This document shows, in pieces, positions 5,359-6,121 of a DNA stretch of 6,121 nucleotides. Below the pieces are notes generated by a model that saw only the letters and a program-made list of their open reading frames with translations, made no database searches and had not been told where the DNA came from. Every line of letters begins with the position of its first letter. Position 1 is the first letter of the stretch. This DNA is from JADZGC01 sp964391595 (GTDB taxonomy: Bacteria; Patescibacteriota; Saccharimonadia; CAILAD01; GCA-016700035). The translations under genes and the position numbers were made by a program. The stretch spans positions 1 to 6,121 of the forward strand of contig CAYMMM010000039.1 of NCBI GenBank assembly GCA_964391595.1, read 5' to 3'.

Positions 5359-6121
<763 letters not shown>

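Overview
The window looks like chromosomal DNA of a small-genome bacterium, most probably a Patescibacterium of the Saccharibacteria (TM7) type. This is inference from style, not from a search. The clues are: compact standard-code genes with short or missing Shine-Dalgarno leaders; membrane proteins with long Ser/Thr/Pro-rich segments and a CPYxxxC motif; a short TatA ending in a charged tail; and a 23S rRNA gene that stands alone with a large internal insertion.

Layout. Positions 1-892, minus strand: three tightly packed genes (110 aa, 163 aa and one cut by the window edge) that read like small phage virion proteins and look like the end of a prophage or phage-derived cassette. Positions 999-3156, plus strand: a 597-aa membrane protein with histidine-kinase-like domains, then tatA with its own likely promoter, closed by a near-perfect intrinsic terminator. 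Positions 3166-4147, plus strand: a 306-aa single-pass membrane protein of unknown function. Positions 4169-4921, minus strand: an isoprenyl (undecaprenyl) diphosphate synthase gene with its promoter, convergent with the previous gene. Positions 4979-6121, plus strand: promoter, about 340 nt of leader and the first about 763 nt of a 23S rRNA gene that runs off the right edge.

How it fits together. The middle genes serve the cell envelope: sensing or signalling across the membrane, Tat export, an unknown exported protein and the lipid carrier for wall polymers. They are separate transcription units rather than one operon. The 23S gene starts from its own extended -10 promoter just upstream, divergent from uppS, so it cannot be co-transcribed with a 16S gene placed upstream.

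The most unusual region is the 23S leader. It holds a 12-codon reading frame whose start lies inside a stem. The 3' arm of that stem overlaps the 5' arm of an intrinsic-terminator-like hairpin, and a boxA-like antitermination sequence follows at once. This has the architecture of an attenuator placed in front of an rRNA gene. The second unusual item is an extra segment of roughly 200-250 nt in 23S domain I that folds on paper into a long irregular rod.
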